From NCBI GenBank assembly GCA_026874595.1, contig CM049309.1, positions 25,919,033 through 25,983,032 of the forward strand: a stretch of DNA of 64,000 nucleotides. The letters are read 5' to 3'. The notes beneath the pieces are model-generated. The model worked only from the letters and a program-made list of their open reading frames with translations. It made no database searches and was not told the DNA's origin. The position numbers and the translations under genes were made by a program. This document shows, piece by piece, positions 25,652-38,215 of this stretch. This stretch comes from Sipunculus nudus (Eukaryota > Annelida > Sipuncula > Golfingiida > Sipunculidae). Each line of letters begins with the position of its first letter. Positions within the stretch are counted from its first letter, which is position 1.

Positions 25652-25799
25652 ATGTGTAAACTTTAAAAACTAGAATACAGGTAGCCGACAAGTGACTACG
25701 TGTATCCGCCAAAATCAGAACGGGTGAAATGAGGCATGGATTGAGTGGCAAGGGGAAATAGAGTGAGGTATGTTGCATATTAGCATTGATGTCTGCAGC

Positions 25800-27650
25800 C
25801 TAAATGTGTATGTAGGTTGTGCCACCTACCACAAATCCAGAAAGCTGTCCAAGTTGTATACATATGCAAAATTTTAGGCAGAAAAGTCAAACCACTACAT
25901 GCATATGAGTGATTTTAGCCCACGGCAGATAAACAGACAGACGCTGTGCAAAAATGGTTGCAGGTGGCCCCTCCAGTTTTGTGTATGATAAAGATCTATT
26001 TGAGATCTATACACATGCAAAATTTTGGCCCAATCTTTCAAACAGTTCCCGAGATATGAGCTTGGATGTCTGCAGCGTAAACTAGAATGTAGGTGGCACC
26101 ACCTGTCATAAAATCAAGAAAGCTATCCAGGATGTATAAAGCTGCAAACTTTTCGGCAGATATGTCAAACCACTGCCGAGATATGAGTGACATTATCCCA
26201 CGGCAGACAAACAGACAGACGCTGTGCAAAAATGGTTGCAGGTGACGCCACCAGTTTTGCGTATGATAAAGACCTATGTGAGATCTATACACATGCAAAA
26301 TTTTGGCCCAATCGTTCAAACTGTTCCCGAGATATGAGCTTGGATGTCTGCAGCGTAAACTATAATGTAGGTGGCGCCACCTGTTATAAAATCAAGAAGG
26401 CTATCCAGGATGTATAAAACTGCAAAATTTTAGGCAGATATGTCAAACAACTGCCGAGATATGAGTGACATTATCCCATGGCAGACAAACAGATGGACAC
26501 TGTGCAAAAATGGTTGCATGTGGCGCCACAAGTTTTGCATATGATAAAGGGCTATGTGAGATCTATACACATGCACAATTTTGGCCCAATCGGTCAAACG
26601 GTTCCCGAAATATGAGCTTGGATGTTTGCAGCGTGAACTATAAAGTAGGTGGCGCCACCTGTCATAAAATCAAGAAAGCTATCCAGGATGTATAAAATTG
26701 AAAAATTTTAGGCAGATATGTCATACCACTGCCGAGGTATGAGTGACATCCCACGGCAGACAAACAGACGGATGCTGTGCAAAAATGATTGCAGGTGGTG
26801 CCACCAGTTTTGCGTATGATAAAGAGCTATGTGAGATCTATACACATGCACAATTTTGGCCCAATCGGTCAAACGGTTCCCGAGATATGAGCTTGGATGT
26901 CATCAGCGTGAACTTGAATGTAGGGGGCGCCACCTGTCATAAAATCAGGAAAGCTGTCCAGGATGTATATGCATGTCGAATTTTAGGTGAATTAGTCAAT
27001 ACACTGCAGAGATATGAGTGATTTTAACCCAAGGCAGATGAACAGACGGACACTATGCAAACATGGTTACAGGTGGCGCCACCATTTTTTGTGTATGTTA
27101 TAAAGCTATCCAAGGGCTACATTTGTATAAATTTTATTTCCTGATCAGTCAAACTATTCCCGAGATATGAGCTTGGATATCAGCTTGAACGTGAATGTAG
27201 GTGGCGCCACCTGTCAAAAAGTCAAGGAAGCTATCCAGGATGTATACGCATGCCGAATTTCAGGTGAATTAGTCAATTCACTGCAGAGATATGAGTGATT
27301 TTAACCCAAGGCTGATGAACAGATGGACACTATGCAAACATGGTTACAGGTGGTGCCACCATTTTTTGTGTATGTTATAAAGCTATCCAAGGGCTACATT
27401 TGTATAAATTTTATTTCCTGATCGGTCAAACGGTTCCCGAGATATGAGGGTTTATGTGTGGAAACAGACGCACAAATGGACGCTGGGCAGAGAGGAAAGG
27501 TCAGAGGTCAACGCAAATTGGTTAGGCACCAGTTCACATGTGACCTGATAATTGGTGTAAGTTTTGGAAAAATTGGTCTATTAGTCTCAGAAAAGTTCTC
27601 TGGAAATGAACGCGGCGGCAGCAGAGGAACCCAGTTAAAACCATAGTATC
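25800..27650. repeat. 278-bp tandem array with GGTGGCGCCACC palindromes
   Basis: Unit start points near 26187, 26465 and 26743 are 278 bp apart. Each unit has two palindrome sites, one followed by AGTTTTGCGTATGATAAAG and the other by TGTCATAAAATCAAGAAAGC. Later units drift. Frames across it are repeat shadows. Confidence 0.9.
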
Positions 27651-27654
27651 GGCA

Positions 27655-28859
27655 AACCTTCGTTTTGGCGGATACAAAAATACAGGTGGCTCCACCAGTC
27701 TGCAGAGACTAATAAAAACACTTAATGGTCAATATCCATGCAAAGTATCATGGTGATCTCCCCATTAGTTGTTCAGATAGATAAGTTGTGCCCTGTTAAC
27801 AGATGTTCATATCTTAAAAGGTCTCAAAAATAGAGAAAACAATTCGTAAAAATTGAAAATACAGGTGGCGCCACCAGTCTGCAGAAACTGATGAAACATC
27901 TCATGATCAATATGTATGCCAAAAATATGACCATCAGTGATGTAGTTAATGAGATATTGAAGTTTTTGTATGAAATTTTTTACTATTCTGGGCCCCATAG
28001 CTTGAAGGATATGGGTAACAGAGACCTAATTTCTGGTTTCCATGGAGACTTTTCATAGGTCTCTCAGTGTGTCAAGAATGAAGATTCTAGGTCCAATCGT
28101 TACGATTTGTGCCACGTTAACAGATGACAGCATTCTTAAAGGTCTCAAAAATAGAGGAAAAATTCTTAGAAAATCGAACAATACAGGTGGCGCCACCAGT
28201 CTCCAGGAACTGATGGAACATCTCATGATCAATATGTTTGCCAAAAATCAGGACCATCAGTGATGTAGTTATTGAGATATTGAAGTTTTTGTATGAAATT
28301 TTTTACTTTTCTGGGGGGTACTTTGGGGCCCCAATGCTTGAAGGATATGGGTAACAGAGACCTAATTTCTGGTTTCCAAGAAGATTTTTCATGGACCTCT
28401 CAGTGTGTCAAGAATTAAGATTCTAGGTCAAGTCTTTACGATTTGTGCCTTGTTAATAGATGTTCACATTTTTAAAGGTCTCAAAAATAGAGAAAAAAGT
28501 CGTAAAAAAATAAAAAATACCGGTGGCGCCACCAGTCTGCAGGAACTAATGGAACATCTCATGATCAATATGTATGCCAAAAATCATGACCATCAGTCAA
28601 GTAGTTAATGAGATATTGAAGTTTTTGTATGAAATTTTTTACTTTTCTGAGGGGTACTTTGGGACCCCATAGCTCGAAGGATATAGGTAACAGAGACCTA
28701 ATTTCTGGTTTCCAAGGAGATTTTTCATGGACCTCTCAGAATCCCAAGTTACAAGGTTCTAGGTTCAGCGGTTACGATTTGTGCCTGGTAAACGGACAGA
28801 CAGACGGACAAAGAGTGATCGCTATAGCTCAGATGACTTTCAGTCAGCTGAGCTAAAAA
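27655..28859 (+). repeat. About 330-bp tandem array, palindrome plus family A end
   Basis: Palindrome-containing starts CAGGTGGCGCCACCAGTCTG at about 27862, 28186 and 28520 (first one decayed at 27682). The last unit runs into a GGAC-type run and the end CAGCTGAGCTAAAAA at 28859. Confidence 0.85.
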
Positions 28860-30390
28860 TGGGTAGAATGGCTTCCAGAGTGCTCAAAATCATGTCTTTT
28901 TTTCCATAGTTCCTAGAAAATAGGTAACAGTGACCTTAATTATTTAAGGTTTCCAAGAAGATTTTACTAGGAACTCCACAGATGCAAAGTTACAAGTTTC
29001 TATGTCAAACTGCTACAACTTGGGTCCATCTGGGGAACTGAAATCATGTTGTTTCACATAGCTCAGAGAATATAGGTGACCTTATTTTGGATGACCAAGG
29101 ACTACAGGCCTAATGCAAACCTGTGCAATGGAATATACATCAGGTATAATGCTTCCATGCCGGACTGTTACTTTTCAAGTACATGTGTGTCATGTATATG
29201 TACAATGCAAGCACTTAGCATTTTGAACCCGAGTGAATGTTTCAATTACACAAACATCACTGCTGAAATACTGGCATAGGTGCACACAACACAAAATATA
29301 TGTACGTGGCACCACCAGTCTTGCGTATGAGAAGGTCATTAAAGATGTATGGACATAAACAATTGTAGGCTTCAAACCACCTCCAATCAGCTGGTTCACA
29401 TCAAGTGACTGCACAGACAAGTTCACAGTTCTACCGGGATCCTTGTGTATTCAGAACAATCAAATGTGTTGGCTGACACTGTAGTTCACCTCTGGCAGCT
29501 AGCATCCACCGCACAATGAGCATTATTAGTCTGTAGTTATAAAACAAGTGTTAATCCACTTATCAAGTAACAATCAAGTAACCTCTCTTGCGAAAACTCA
29601 GCTATACATAAACAACACCATTCTGCAGAAACTGATGAAACACTCCATGATGAATATGCATGCAACAAATCATGGTTATCAATGTCTTAGTTGTTCAGAT
29701 ACTTGAGCATTTTTATCAAACTTTTAATTATTCTGGGTCGTACATCTGAGACCTATAGCTCAGATGATATGGGTAAAAGAGACTTAATTTCAGGTTTCCA
29801 AGGAGATTTTGCATGGACCTCCCTGGATGTCAAGTTAGAAGATTCCAGGTCCAGTATTTACAATCTGTGCCCTGTTAACTGACAGACATACAGACGGACA
29901 GCTAGACAGATGGACAAAGAGTGATCACTATAGCTCAGATGATTTTCATTTAGATACGCTAAAAACTACAAAGACTCACACAGACTTGGTGGCGCCAGCT
30001 TAACACCATTACTAAGAGACCATGTTACAGCTCGAATAAGAAATGAATACAAAAGGTGCCAGCGTTTTACACTGACTGCCAAATCTGTCTGTGATGTGAT
30101 ATAAAATAGACCAGCTGCAACTCCTTACCGACCTTCCGACGCCAATGGCTAAATACAAATCACACAAGTAAAATATAATCTGCAGAAACAATTATCCAAC
30201 CAGGCTCTCTATACCTAAATATATGCGCAGGGGATCATGGGAAAGGACCTGGTACTAGGGGGCTGTCTCACAAAATTTAATCCGTGTTGGAACTACGAGG
30301 TGAAGTGTTATGGCTAAGTGAAGGGGTGACCTACTATTAGCCAACATAGTGGAACTATATCTCAGATGACTTAAAGTCAGCTGAGATAAA
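28860..30390. repeat. Diverged copies of the same dispersed families
   Basis: Family words AGGTTTCCAAGAAGATTTTA and CTATAGCTCAGATGA recur; decayed 3' ends near 29965 and 30390. 29990-30330 shows no clear repeat or gene. Confidence 0.5.
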
Positions 30391-30621
30391 AGTTAAAATT
30401 TGCAAATCAGTTTGGTTTGACTGAGATATTTTCATGTGCTTTGTTAAAAAATCAGTTTGTTGCATTATTTAAACCTGTCACACATTCATACAACATCTAA
30501 TTTTCCTCCATATACCAAATTCATGTTTTGCTGGTCTCACTGATGTGTATCCAGATCAGTTATCAGACAAGAAACTTGCACGAATGACTAACAGCTATCC
30601 GTGCACTGAGAATGACAATAC

Positions 30622-30752
30622 CTCTCTTCCTGGATCGTGATTGACAGGTGGTGCCACCTGTTGTCAGTGACCTCTGATAACTGTAAGTAGGAAAGGCCCC
30701 TTTCCCTGCTCGCTAGGTCCACCACCTCCACACGCCCATGCTTCAGTATGAC
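30622..30752 (-). CDS. Nrx-IV: Neurexin-IV/CNTNAP-like exon: middle of laminin-G domain 2
   Basis: A 131-nt exon too short to show as a long open frame, found by reading the minus strand between repeats. Acceptor TATTTTGATCAG, donor GAGAG/GTATTG. It starts at phase 0 and ends at phase 2, fitting both neighbours. The peptide includes VILKHGRVEVVDL and VTDNRWHHLSITIQEE; the Arg-Trp-His-His strand is the hallmark of the laminin-G fold and is the counterpart of the Trp-His strand in the exon at 54214. It completes the central strands of laminin-G 2. It is flanked by introns of 21.1 kb and 18.6 kb, the first carrying both the LINE and the gypsy element. The donor is non-optimal (GTATTG). Confidence 0.85.
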
Positions 30753-31547
30753 CTGATCAAAATAAAGAGGCTAATCATCTCCATTCATTGTCTACAAACT
30801 GCAAAAACTGATGATTTTACTTATTGTCCTTCCTTTTTCTTGAAATGTGCATGCCAAGAAACTGAAGAAGAAGAACAGTGATAGTCAATTATACTGGTTA
30901 GTTTTGCCTGCCATCATGAATGGATCAAACATGGTCTGTGTAGCAAGGCTTTTGAAGTAAAGTTTTTATATGATTAACAAATCAGCATGCAATCGTGTTC
31001 ATACAGCAGCCATCTTGTTTAAACAAAGTGCTAAGGCTGCATGGTCATAAATTGTTTGGGAGATAGATTAACCCTTGTCACAAGAGCAGAGCAGAGACAA
31101 TAACACCTGCAGCTTACATGTGTTTATAAAATCCTGAGCCAATAACATCTGCAGCTTACATGTGTTTATAAAATCCTGAGCCAATCATGGATTTCATGGA
31201 TCAATCTTGTTATTTGCTTACATACATGGACTAAGTGTGGAAGGAGCCAACATGGTGACATTTTGTTTGGCATTATTACTAAATCAACAGTATTATGTGA
31301 CGAGGCCTTCGATGTGTGTCCATGTTCATGATAATTAATTTCAAGCTGGCGATAGTTGGCGATAGTTGAGATTAATCTTCAGCCACGTAGTGATGTCCAT
31401 CAAGTCTGGTGCATATACTTGAAGTATTTCAGGGAGAATAATTGGGCCCATTTATATTAATATCGGTTGGCCTTTATGCAAAATCTGCGACCCTTTGCAG
31501 GGATATGCTGACGCTGGCAGAGGTGCAGGGCAGTTTTTCCTGCCCTT
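30753..31547. other. Intron sequence with a small tandem duplication
   Basis: About 50 bp around GCAGCTTACATGTGTTTATA is present twice in tandem (about 31090-31185). Otherwise nothing recognised. Confidence 0.5.
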
Positions 31548-31899
31548 CTGCATTGTAGTAGCAGTAGTTTATTATTTAAGTGCAACATGTACATATTTTT
31601 CCAATTTAAACGTACATAGAAACACATCAAGCCTCTAGGGTGTATGAAGCACTATATTATGAAAACAATTAAAACAAATTAAATATTAAGGTCTGGTTGT
31701 GAATGAGATTAACATGAAATAAATATATATAATGTTATATCAATTAAATAAGACAACTTAAATATTTAGGTCCGACTGTGAATGATATTATTATACAATG
31801 AATATACATCATGATACTTCATAGTCGGTTACAAAATGCTACAGATGCAAATCTTGCAGTAAAGTTGACAATGTCGCTATTTGACAAAAGAAAACACCA

Positions 31900-32432
31900 A
31901 TTTATCTTTTCATGTCAAATTACTGAAATCAATATTTAGTACATGACTGACTTGTTCCCTGAATTCCTTTATTATTAATCTTTGTTTACAACAATAAAGT
32001 GTTCTGCCGTTTCTACCTGACTTGAATTACACGAGAGACATACTTCGGTATGGGCTGGTTTCAATCCTTATTGGATATACACCCATACGTAATTTGGCTA
32101 TTATTGCCCTGTTTTACCTCGAGCACTTTAAAATGTAAACATCAGGGCCGAATGAATCCTTAATTTCTTTGTAAATATTTAAACAAGAGATTCCTGCTCA
32201 ACTATCCACCCATTGTTCCACAAAAGAATCTGATAATATACTCTCTACCAAAACTACCTAATTCTTTTGAAGTGAACTGAGAAACATCCCTACTTGTGTA
32301 CATATCACTAAGACCACATGTGTTCAAAATATCTTTTAACAGAATGACACCAACCCTTATGACCCTCAACACTGTTAAAGTAGTCTATATCAAACACCCT
32401 CCATGCTTTGTGATCAAATGGTAAACAACAAA
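31900..32432 (-). pseudogene. LINE C-terminal tail and start of 3' region
   Basis: In broken frames the minus strand gives KLRMGVYPIRIETSPYR and, further on, TLYCCKQRLIIKEFREQV, which resembles the zinc-binding tail of many LINE polyproteins. No intact frame. Confidence 0.5.
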
Positions 32433-34237
32433 TTAAAGTCTGAGCCAGAGTTTCACACACTCCATCCTATGACGAATAAACAGAGGTATCCATCCTATGT
32501 CTCCATACATGGCCTGTGTGGGAGTGACTTTACCAACACCAAGAAAAGTTCGTATTGCACAGTGTTGTATGGTGTCACATTTATCATATTTCTTCAAGCC
32601 CCATATTCCACTACAAAAGTCAATTACAGGACACACAAGTGACTTATACACGGTACGGAACGTCTCATATTTTAACCCATGTAGGGCATGGAATCTTGTG
32701 GTCAAATATCCAAGCGCTCATCCACTGGATTAACACAAACGATTTACTGAGAAACTAAAGTTAAGGGTCTCATCAAGCTCAAGGACTAAAGGAAGTAACA
32801 TATGGTACAACATCAGCACCATAACAAAATGTATACAAGCACTTTTCCTTCTGAGCGGGATGAAATTGTACCACATTTGTCTTCTGAAGGTTAACATTTA
32901 AGCGCCATTTAGAGCACCATTTATACAAAATATACAGCATTTCTTGTAGCTCTTCAGGGCTAGCAGCTATTAAAGCTATATCATCAGCATACATCAATAA
33001 ACTTAATTTTTCGCTGTCACCAAATCTTACTCCATATCCAGTATCTTTTATTTCCCTGGCTAGGTCGTTAATAAAGTGAATAAAACAGGCGCAAGGATTA
33101 TCACCCTGATGACTGTCATCCAGAATTGTTTAATATTTCACAAGAATTATTTTAGGTAAAGGTTCTCTCATAAGAATTGATTGGGTTCATTTCATGAAAT
33201 GCCACATTGAGCCTCTTGTCAGCCTGTATGGCTGATTGATGACAATGAATGCTAACGCGGCTACAACGCACACGACACGCGTCAGATTGGATGGTTTTTA
33301 CAAAGCACCTATTGTATTTTTTGTTTATCTTTGTAAAAATAGTAATTTTGATAATCAGCATTGGTTAAATTGTATACAAATATGTATACGTTATGTTTTA
33401 TATTACAAATATGTTTAAATGTGACAGAACTCAAATACTATTCTTAACTATATATATTTGTGTTGCTTTGATGAACGTTTTCTATCCAGATAGAAATCAA
33501 TAATTATAGTTTTACCGTCAGTTTAATATAAAATGCGAGTGCTTGGGAGGGAATCCCTCTCTTTAGATATGTCATTATCAGGAATCCCAACGTGGCAAGC
33601 GCACGTCACGCGTCAAAAACGCTCCAGGAGCGATAGCTGACGCTTGACGTGCGAGTGATGTGTGTGACGCACGTGTAAGTCTGTTTTGTCATTGATAAAT
33701 AGAGTGGAGCGATTTTTTCCAGATTTGAATCTTGACGCTTGACGCACGCGTGACCCGCGCGTGACCCACGCATTAGTGTGTTTTGGGCAAAAGAATCTTT
33801 AAAATTAGACCGTTTATACCAAGGCACATTAATCTCTTTGCACAGAATCAAATTCACAGAAAAAATAGACAAAACATACAAATGTATCCTGTTTAACTCT
33901 TTTCCTGGAACAAATCATAGTTGTAAGACAAAATATAAGATACAAACAACTGCGATTTTTTTCGGGAAGCATTTTGTTCACCGCATATCGAATTATAATG
34001 TTCAACAAAATTTTGTAATCGACAATACAAAATATTTGCAAATATTTTAGCTGATATAAGGCTAATACCCCTAGTATTATTTGGAATCCTAGGATCTTTT
34101 CCTTTCCTTTGAACTGGATTTAGTATGACTGTCACCCATTCATTAGGCACAATAGACGTATTAAATATATAAAATATATGACGTAGTAGACCTGCTAGTC
34201 TTGGGCACTGCCACACTTCGGCAGGTATCCCATCCAA
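32433..34237 (-). pseudogene. LINE reverse transcriptase, interrupted
   Basis: 34237-33893 encodes DGIPAEVWQCPRL and RKGKDPRIPNNTRGISLIS, the N-terminal RT motifs. A shifted frame gives DTFVCFVYFFCEFDSVQRD (33829-33890), the first Asp region. After about 650 bp of unrelated sequence the frame resumes at about 33120 with HQGDNPCACFIHFINDLARE and then LLMYADDIALIAASPEELQE, the YADD catalytic site. 32705-32433 continues with ALHGLKYETFRTVYKSLV, the thumb region. Both catalytic Asp residues of YADD remain, but the gene cannot make a protein. Confidence 0.88.
33125..33778. other. GC/CpG-rich insertion inside the LINE polymerase
   Basis: This segment separates two parts of the LINE RT. Both ends are rich in ACGCG words (about 33250-33290 and 33600-33770), e.g. 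CGCGTGACCCGCGCGTGACC near 33747. The two ends are loosely inverted with respect to each other, hinting at a small DNA element, but I could not define terminal repeats or a target duplication. Confidence 0.4.
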
Positions 34238-34259
34238 ACCAAGGGCTTTACCCTGTTTT

Positions 34260-35197
34260 GCCTCAGTAAGGGCACGGAGTGTTTCATCGATAGCTTAGGG
34301 AGCATTTAAATCATTATTTTCATTAAATATATCCAGATCTTTCCTAACAAATGCTTCTGCATTAGCATCTTTAACAAATTCAAAAAATATATCATACCCA
34401 TTATAGTGTTATAAGACTTCTCCAGGTCTTTTTTCCATTTATTTAATACAACATGAGTATCCTAAGACACATTGTTATTTTCAAGTAGAACCTCATTTGG
34501 TACCCTTTCATTACTCAAACTATTCGGTCCCAACTTATTCACTTCATTCCAAAACCGTTTGGGGTGGATGACATAATTCTCTATCTGTAATTGCTGTTCT
34601 GTGCTAAACTTTTGCTCACTTCTGTGGAACAGACCATCAGAATGTTTCCTTTTCTGTCTGAATCTAAGCCGACTCTTAGTATTAGCATTCCCTCTATATC
34701 TACAATTTTCGCATTCAGCTTTACAGGCATCAACCCATAGTCGCTGAAGATCATAATTCCAAAATGAACGCTTAATTTTTTTGTTTTCTCCTGGATTTAA
34801 TTGTTGAAAAACGGAATGGTATTTACTGCATCATTTCATAATTTATACATCTAACAATATCTTCATATAATTTATCTAGTTCCTTCTGACATTTTTTCCA
34901 TGCACACTCAACATATGTATCTACAGTTCCTGCATTTTCATGTGTAATTTGCAAGTTATATAATTGCTCAATAAACATACACAAAGTACTTTGCTCTTGA
35001 GGTCCATTAAACAGATCACCAGGAATTTGTGTAAAATCAAATATTTTCTGCTTAATATGACCAGCCTCATGTACAGCATTAAAAGTTACATCAGTTTTCT
35101 GTAATATATCTAATCTCAACAAAAAAATTTCACAAACCAATACTGAATGATGCGACACCTTAGATGGATCATTCAGGGGGTAAGTTAAATTTACCAA
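34260..35197 (-). pseudogene. LINE linker between endonuclease and RT
   Basis: 34823-35197 is open (HHSVLVCEIFLLRLDILQK and on); further down, in broken frames, comes a basic segment beginning LQRLWVDACKAECENCRYRG. This Arg/Lys-rich bridge is usual between the endonuclease and polymerase of LINEs. No enzymatic motif is seen. Confidence 0.6.
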
Positions 35198-35203
35198 TTA
35201 AAT

Positions 35204-35809
35204 CTAACACTGTGTAAACTGAAAAATTACATTTACCAAGAATTCATATTGTGCAATCATATAATCAACAACAGAAGCTCCACACCATAATATACACACA
35301 TAACTGTTGCTGGCTGATGATTTCAGAAACCTGCCATTCAGTATGCACAGGCGACAGTCACTAAGAAAATCTAATAAAGGCTCGCCATCTTTAAAATGTA
35401 CATCAATAACTGCTCTTCTTGGTATTAACCCATCATCATCTGAAATATCAGTTTTATTACCAATCCGGGCATTAAAATCACCAGTTAAGAAAACAGGGGC
35501 TTGTTCTGAGAGAGTAAACACATGATGCATTCCCCTTGATGATTGTTGTGGAGGTATATAACATACACATAAAAACAATAAACATACACTCTCCGATTTT
35601 TCACCAATACAAATCCACAACATTTCATCAGTATTTTTATCCACAATGCCAAAATGATACTTTTCATACAACCAATTCTTGACTAAAATACCTATACCTC
35701 CAGATTCCCGCCTTGCCCTTTTATGCAAATCTAATCTATTGTTACCAAATATATCCTGGAACCTCCAATGAGTCCTCTCCTTGCAAAAACATTTCACACA
35801 GACATACAA
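35204..35809 (-). pseudogene. LINE endonuclease domain
   Basis: Open for about 200 residues. Motifs of the apurinic-endonuclease-like LINE nuclease are visible in order: ESGGIGILVKNWL, CVCYIPPQ, VFLTGDFNARIG (the GDFN active-site strand), LLDFLSDCRLCILNGRF, and SVVDYMIAQYEF. It nicks target DNA to prime reverse transcription. The N-terminal part upstream of 35809 is disrupted. Confidence 0.85.
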
Positions 35810-36000
35810 TATCTAGGTCCAGATTTAATAGAATATTTTGTTTAATGTCTGAGATATGAGAAATCCCACTTATATTTCAGTGTCCTATTCTCAAACTGCC
35901 CAAAGACTGGTCGCTGACCTATGTATCATTTTCTGTTACATTTGGCAGCACTTTGCCTTTCCAGTAGCAAAGGTTAGGGACTGATCGTACTAACTGACAC

Positions 36001-36560
36001 ATGTTTTGCTCGGTCAAACGTTCCAAACGTGACTTATCTCGTTCCAAAAAACAGTTTGCCAGCCATCTATTTCCTCAATTGATGCCAGACTTTCAGTACT
36101 TCATTTCGCTCCTCAACATAGGCATGGTCACAATAACAAAACGCGGTTTCCTGGTCCAGAAATCACACCGTTTTGCTTCAACAATACCAACAACTATTTT
36201 CAAGCCTGCAAACAGTTGCTTCATCGAATTAACTATCTTTCCTCATCTTTATCCTGGGTTTCAAGCAGATTTTTAACAATAAGCTTTACTCCTGAATCAC
36301 TATACGTTCCACTTGTTGCCATATTCTGTCCTTCCAACTTTCAACTTCTCCTCCAGGCTCTGAATCTTGGTGGTTAAAGTGGAAATTTCTAAATATATTC
36401 TCCTTCACAGCTTTAAGTTTTAAGTCCATTGCGTCCATAATTTCCTGTTTCCTTGCATCAATTTTCCGCTCATTTACTATCAATGTGGACTTCATTTGAT
36501 TCTGGCCGTCTAGCAGAGTTTGTAACATGGGTCCTTTATCTACTGCCCCTTCAGTTTTAG
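36001..36560 (-). pseudogene. LINE ORF1 remnant
   Basis: The first part (36286-36528) is an open frame of about 80 residues rich in Lys, Glu and Gln (KIDARKQEIMDAMDLKLKAV) and likely a coiled coil. Downstream, in broken frames, FWTRKPRFVIVTMPMLRSE resembles the nucleic-acid-binding part of LINE ORF1 proteins. Several stops and shifts separate them. Assignment rests on position before the endonuclease. Confidence 0.5.
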
Positions 36561-36639
36561 AGGATCTGGATTGTCACTCATCTTGTCCCCTCCTGGCATG
36601 TTGTGAGCTTTGAACCGTTAAATTCAATGAAAGGGGGAA

Positions 36640-37090
36640 CCCTCAAGGTGAGTTCATTCAGTTTCAGCTTCAAATTTGCGCGACTTTAATATAACTATCA
36701 ACAGTCAAATATTTCACTTCCGCAGAAATATTAGCTAGGGCAACAAAAATGAAATTTATGAACAGTGCAGTTACCTTGTGCCTCATGGTCTATCACTGTA
36801 CAGAATATTCAATCTTTACACCAGAGTCCTCAATTATTCTCCTGACAGTGTAGCCATGTGAGCAACACGTATACACCTAAACACCCCAACCTGTTGTCGA
36901 ATGTTAAACTTCGTAATAAATAACGTTTTGATAACCAAAATGAAAATGTGTTATCCCAGTGGTTACCTTGTTCCTCAGGGTCTATCACTGTACAGAATAT
37001 TCAGTCTCCTTTTAAATGATTCATAATTAATCTCCTGATAATGCAGCCATGTGAGGAACAGGTCTGCACACCACAACCGCGACCTTGACC
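36640..37090. repeat. Duplicated segment of about 190 bp
   Basis: GGTCTATCACTGTACAGAAT occurs at about 36787 and 36979 with similar flanks on both sides. Confidence 0.6.
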
Positions 37091-38215
37091 TTTTCTGCAT
37101 ATGACTGGAAAGTGTCAATGCCTGCTGAACAGTAAAATTTAATATTTAGACCCAGGGGTCTAAAAGCCCTGCTGAATTTGTCAATAAGGATATTTTTAGA
37201 GAAATTTTTCAGAATGACGGCCTTGTGACCTTAACTAATGACCTTGTGACCAAAAAATCTGAAAACTTATTATCCTTAAACTTGAAGCATTGAGATTATT
37301 GTAACAATCTTTTAAAAAAAGTGTGTCCAGTGGCCTAGTCCTCTGACTACAGATTTCTTTCACTTTGGGCAAAGATGGAAAGATGGAAAGTTTGGGATGA
37401 AAAGTTTGATTAACAGTACTTCCATAAACATTTTAAATATGTCAAACTAAACTGGATGTGATGGCCCCTATGACCTTGACCTTTGATCTTGTGACCCCAA
37501 ATTAATTAATGCTCTCCCCATACTGGCAAGTCAGCTTAATGTGCAAGATGGAAGGTCTAGGATGAAAAGCTTGGCTTAAAATGCAGCCTTAATCTTTTTA
37601 CATAGGTGAGTCTTGTGACCTTGACCTTTGACCTCATGACCAAAAAATCAGACAGGTTCTTTCTTTAGTGATCGGCCATGTGTAAGTCATGTTTGAAATC
37701 CATATGTCAATCAAACCTGGAGTTATCATCAGGAAACAAATTTGTTTTAATGGGCAGATGGACAGAAAGACAGATAGACAGGGTGATTACTATAGGGCAT
37801 CCACTTTTGATCAATAAACACACCTGGTTTTGGGGATCTAAATGGAATCACAGCTGGGAAACTCACATGATTGTTGTCACTTTTGGGGAACTGACAAAAC
37901 TAGTCATCATCAATATTCAAGGCAAGATTCATGACAATCAATGCATTAATTGTCAAGTTTTTTGGAAGTTTTGTATCAATTTTTTTTATTATTCTGGGGG
38001 GGGGGGGGTACTCACAAGCCCCATAGCTCGGAGGATAAAGGTCGCAGTGACCTAACTTCAGGTTTCAAGGAGATTTTTTATGGACCTCCCTAGATTTTTA
38101 GTAACAGGCTTGTATGGTCAGGGATTTGTGCCCTGCTAAGGGACAGCCAGAAAGACGATGGACAATGCGCTTAGTACCTATACCTCAATTGACTTACAGT
38201 CAGCTGAGCTAAAAA
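37091..38215 (+). mobile_element. GACC-rich repeats followed by a family A-type end
   Basis: GTGACCTTGACCTTTGACC words to about 37800, then GGTTTCAAGGAGATTTTT and the end CAGCTGAGCTAAAAA at 38215. A 13-G run at 37996. Confidence 0.55.

Larger units (their letters stand above)
31548..36620 (-). mobile_element. Degenerate non-LTR retrotransposon (LINE), endonuclease-RT type
   Basis: Read on the minus strand: an ORF1 remnant, an apurinic-type endonuclease, a linker, reverse transcriptase, a C-terminal segment and a 3' end rich in AATAAT/CTACTGCTACTAC near 31548-31580. All frames are broken. Endonuclease plus reverse transcriptase order puts it in the L1/jockey-like LINEs; the clade is not resolved. 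It shares strand with the host gene and lies in the 21-kb intron. A GC-rich segment of about 650 bp (roughly 33125-33778) interrupts the polymerase. Borders are approximate and no target duplication was identified. Confidence 0.85.

Noticed and set aside
26187-27021. Three similar open frames of 76-92 residues 278 bp apart
   Set aside because: Frames of the palindrome array units; they reflect repeat periodicity (278 is not a multiple of 3).
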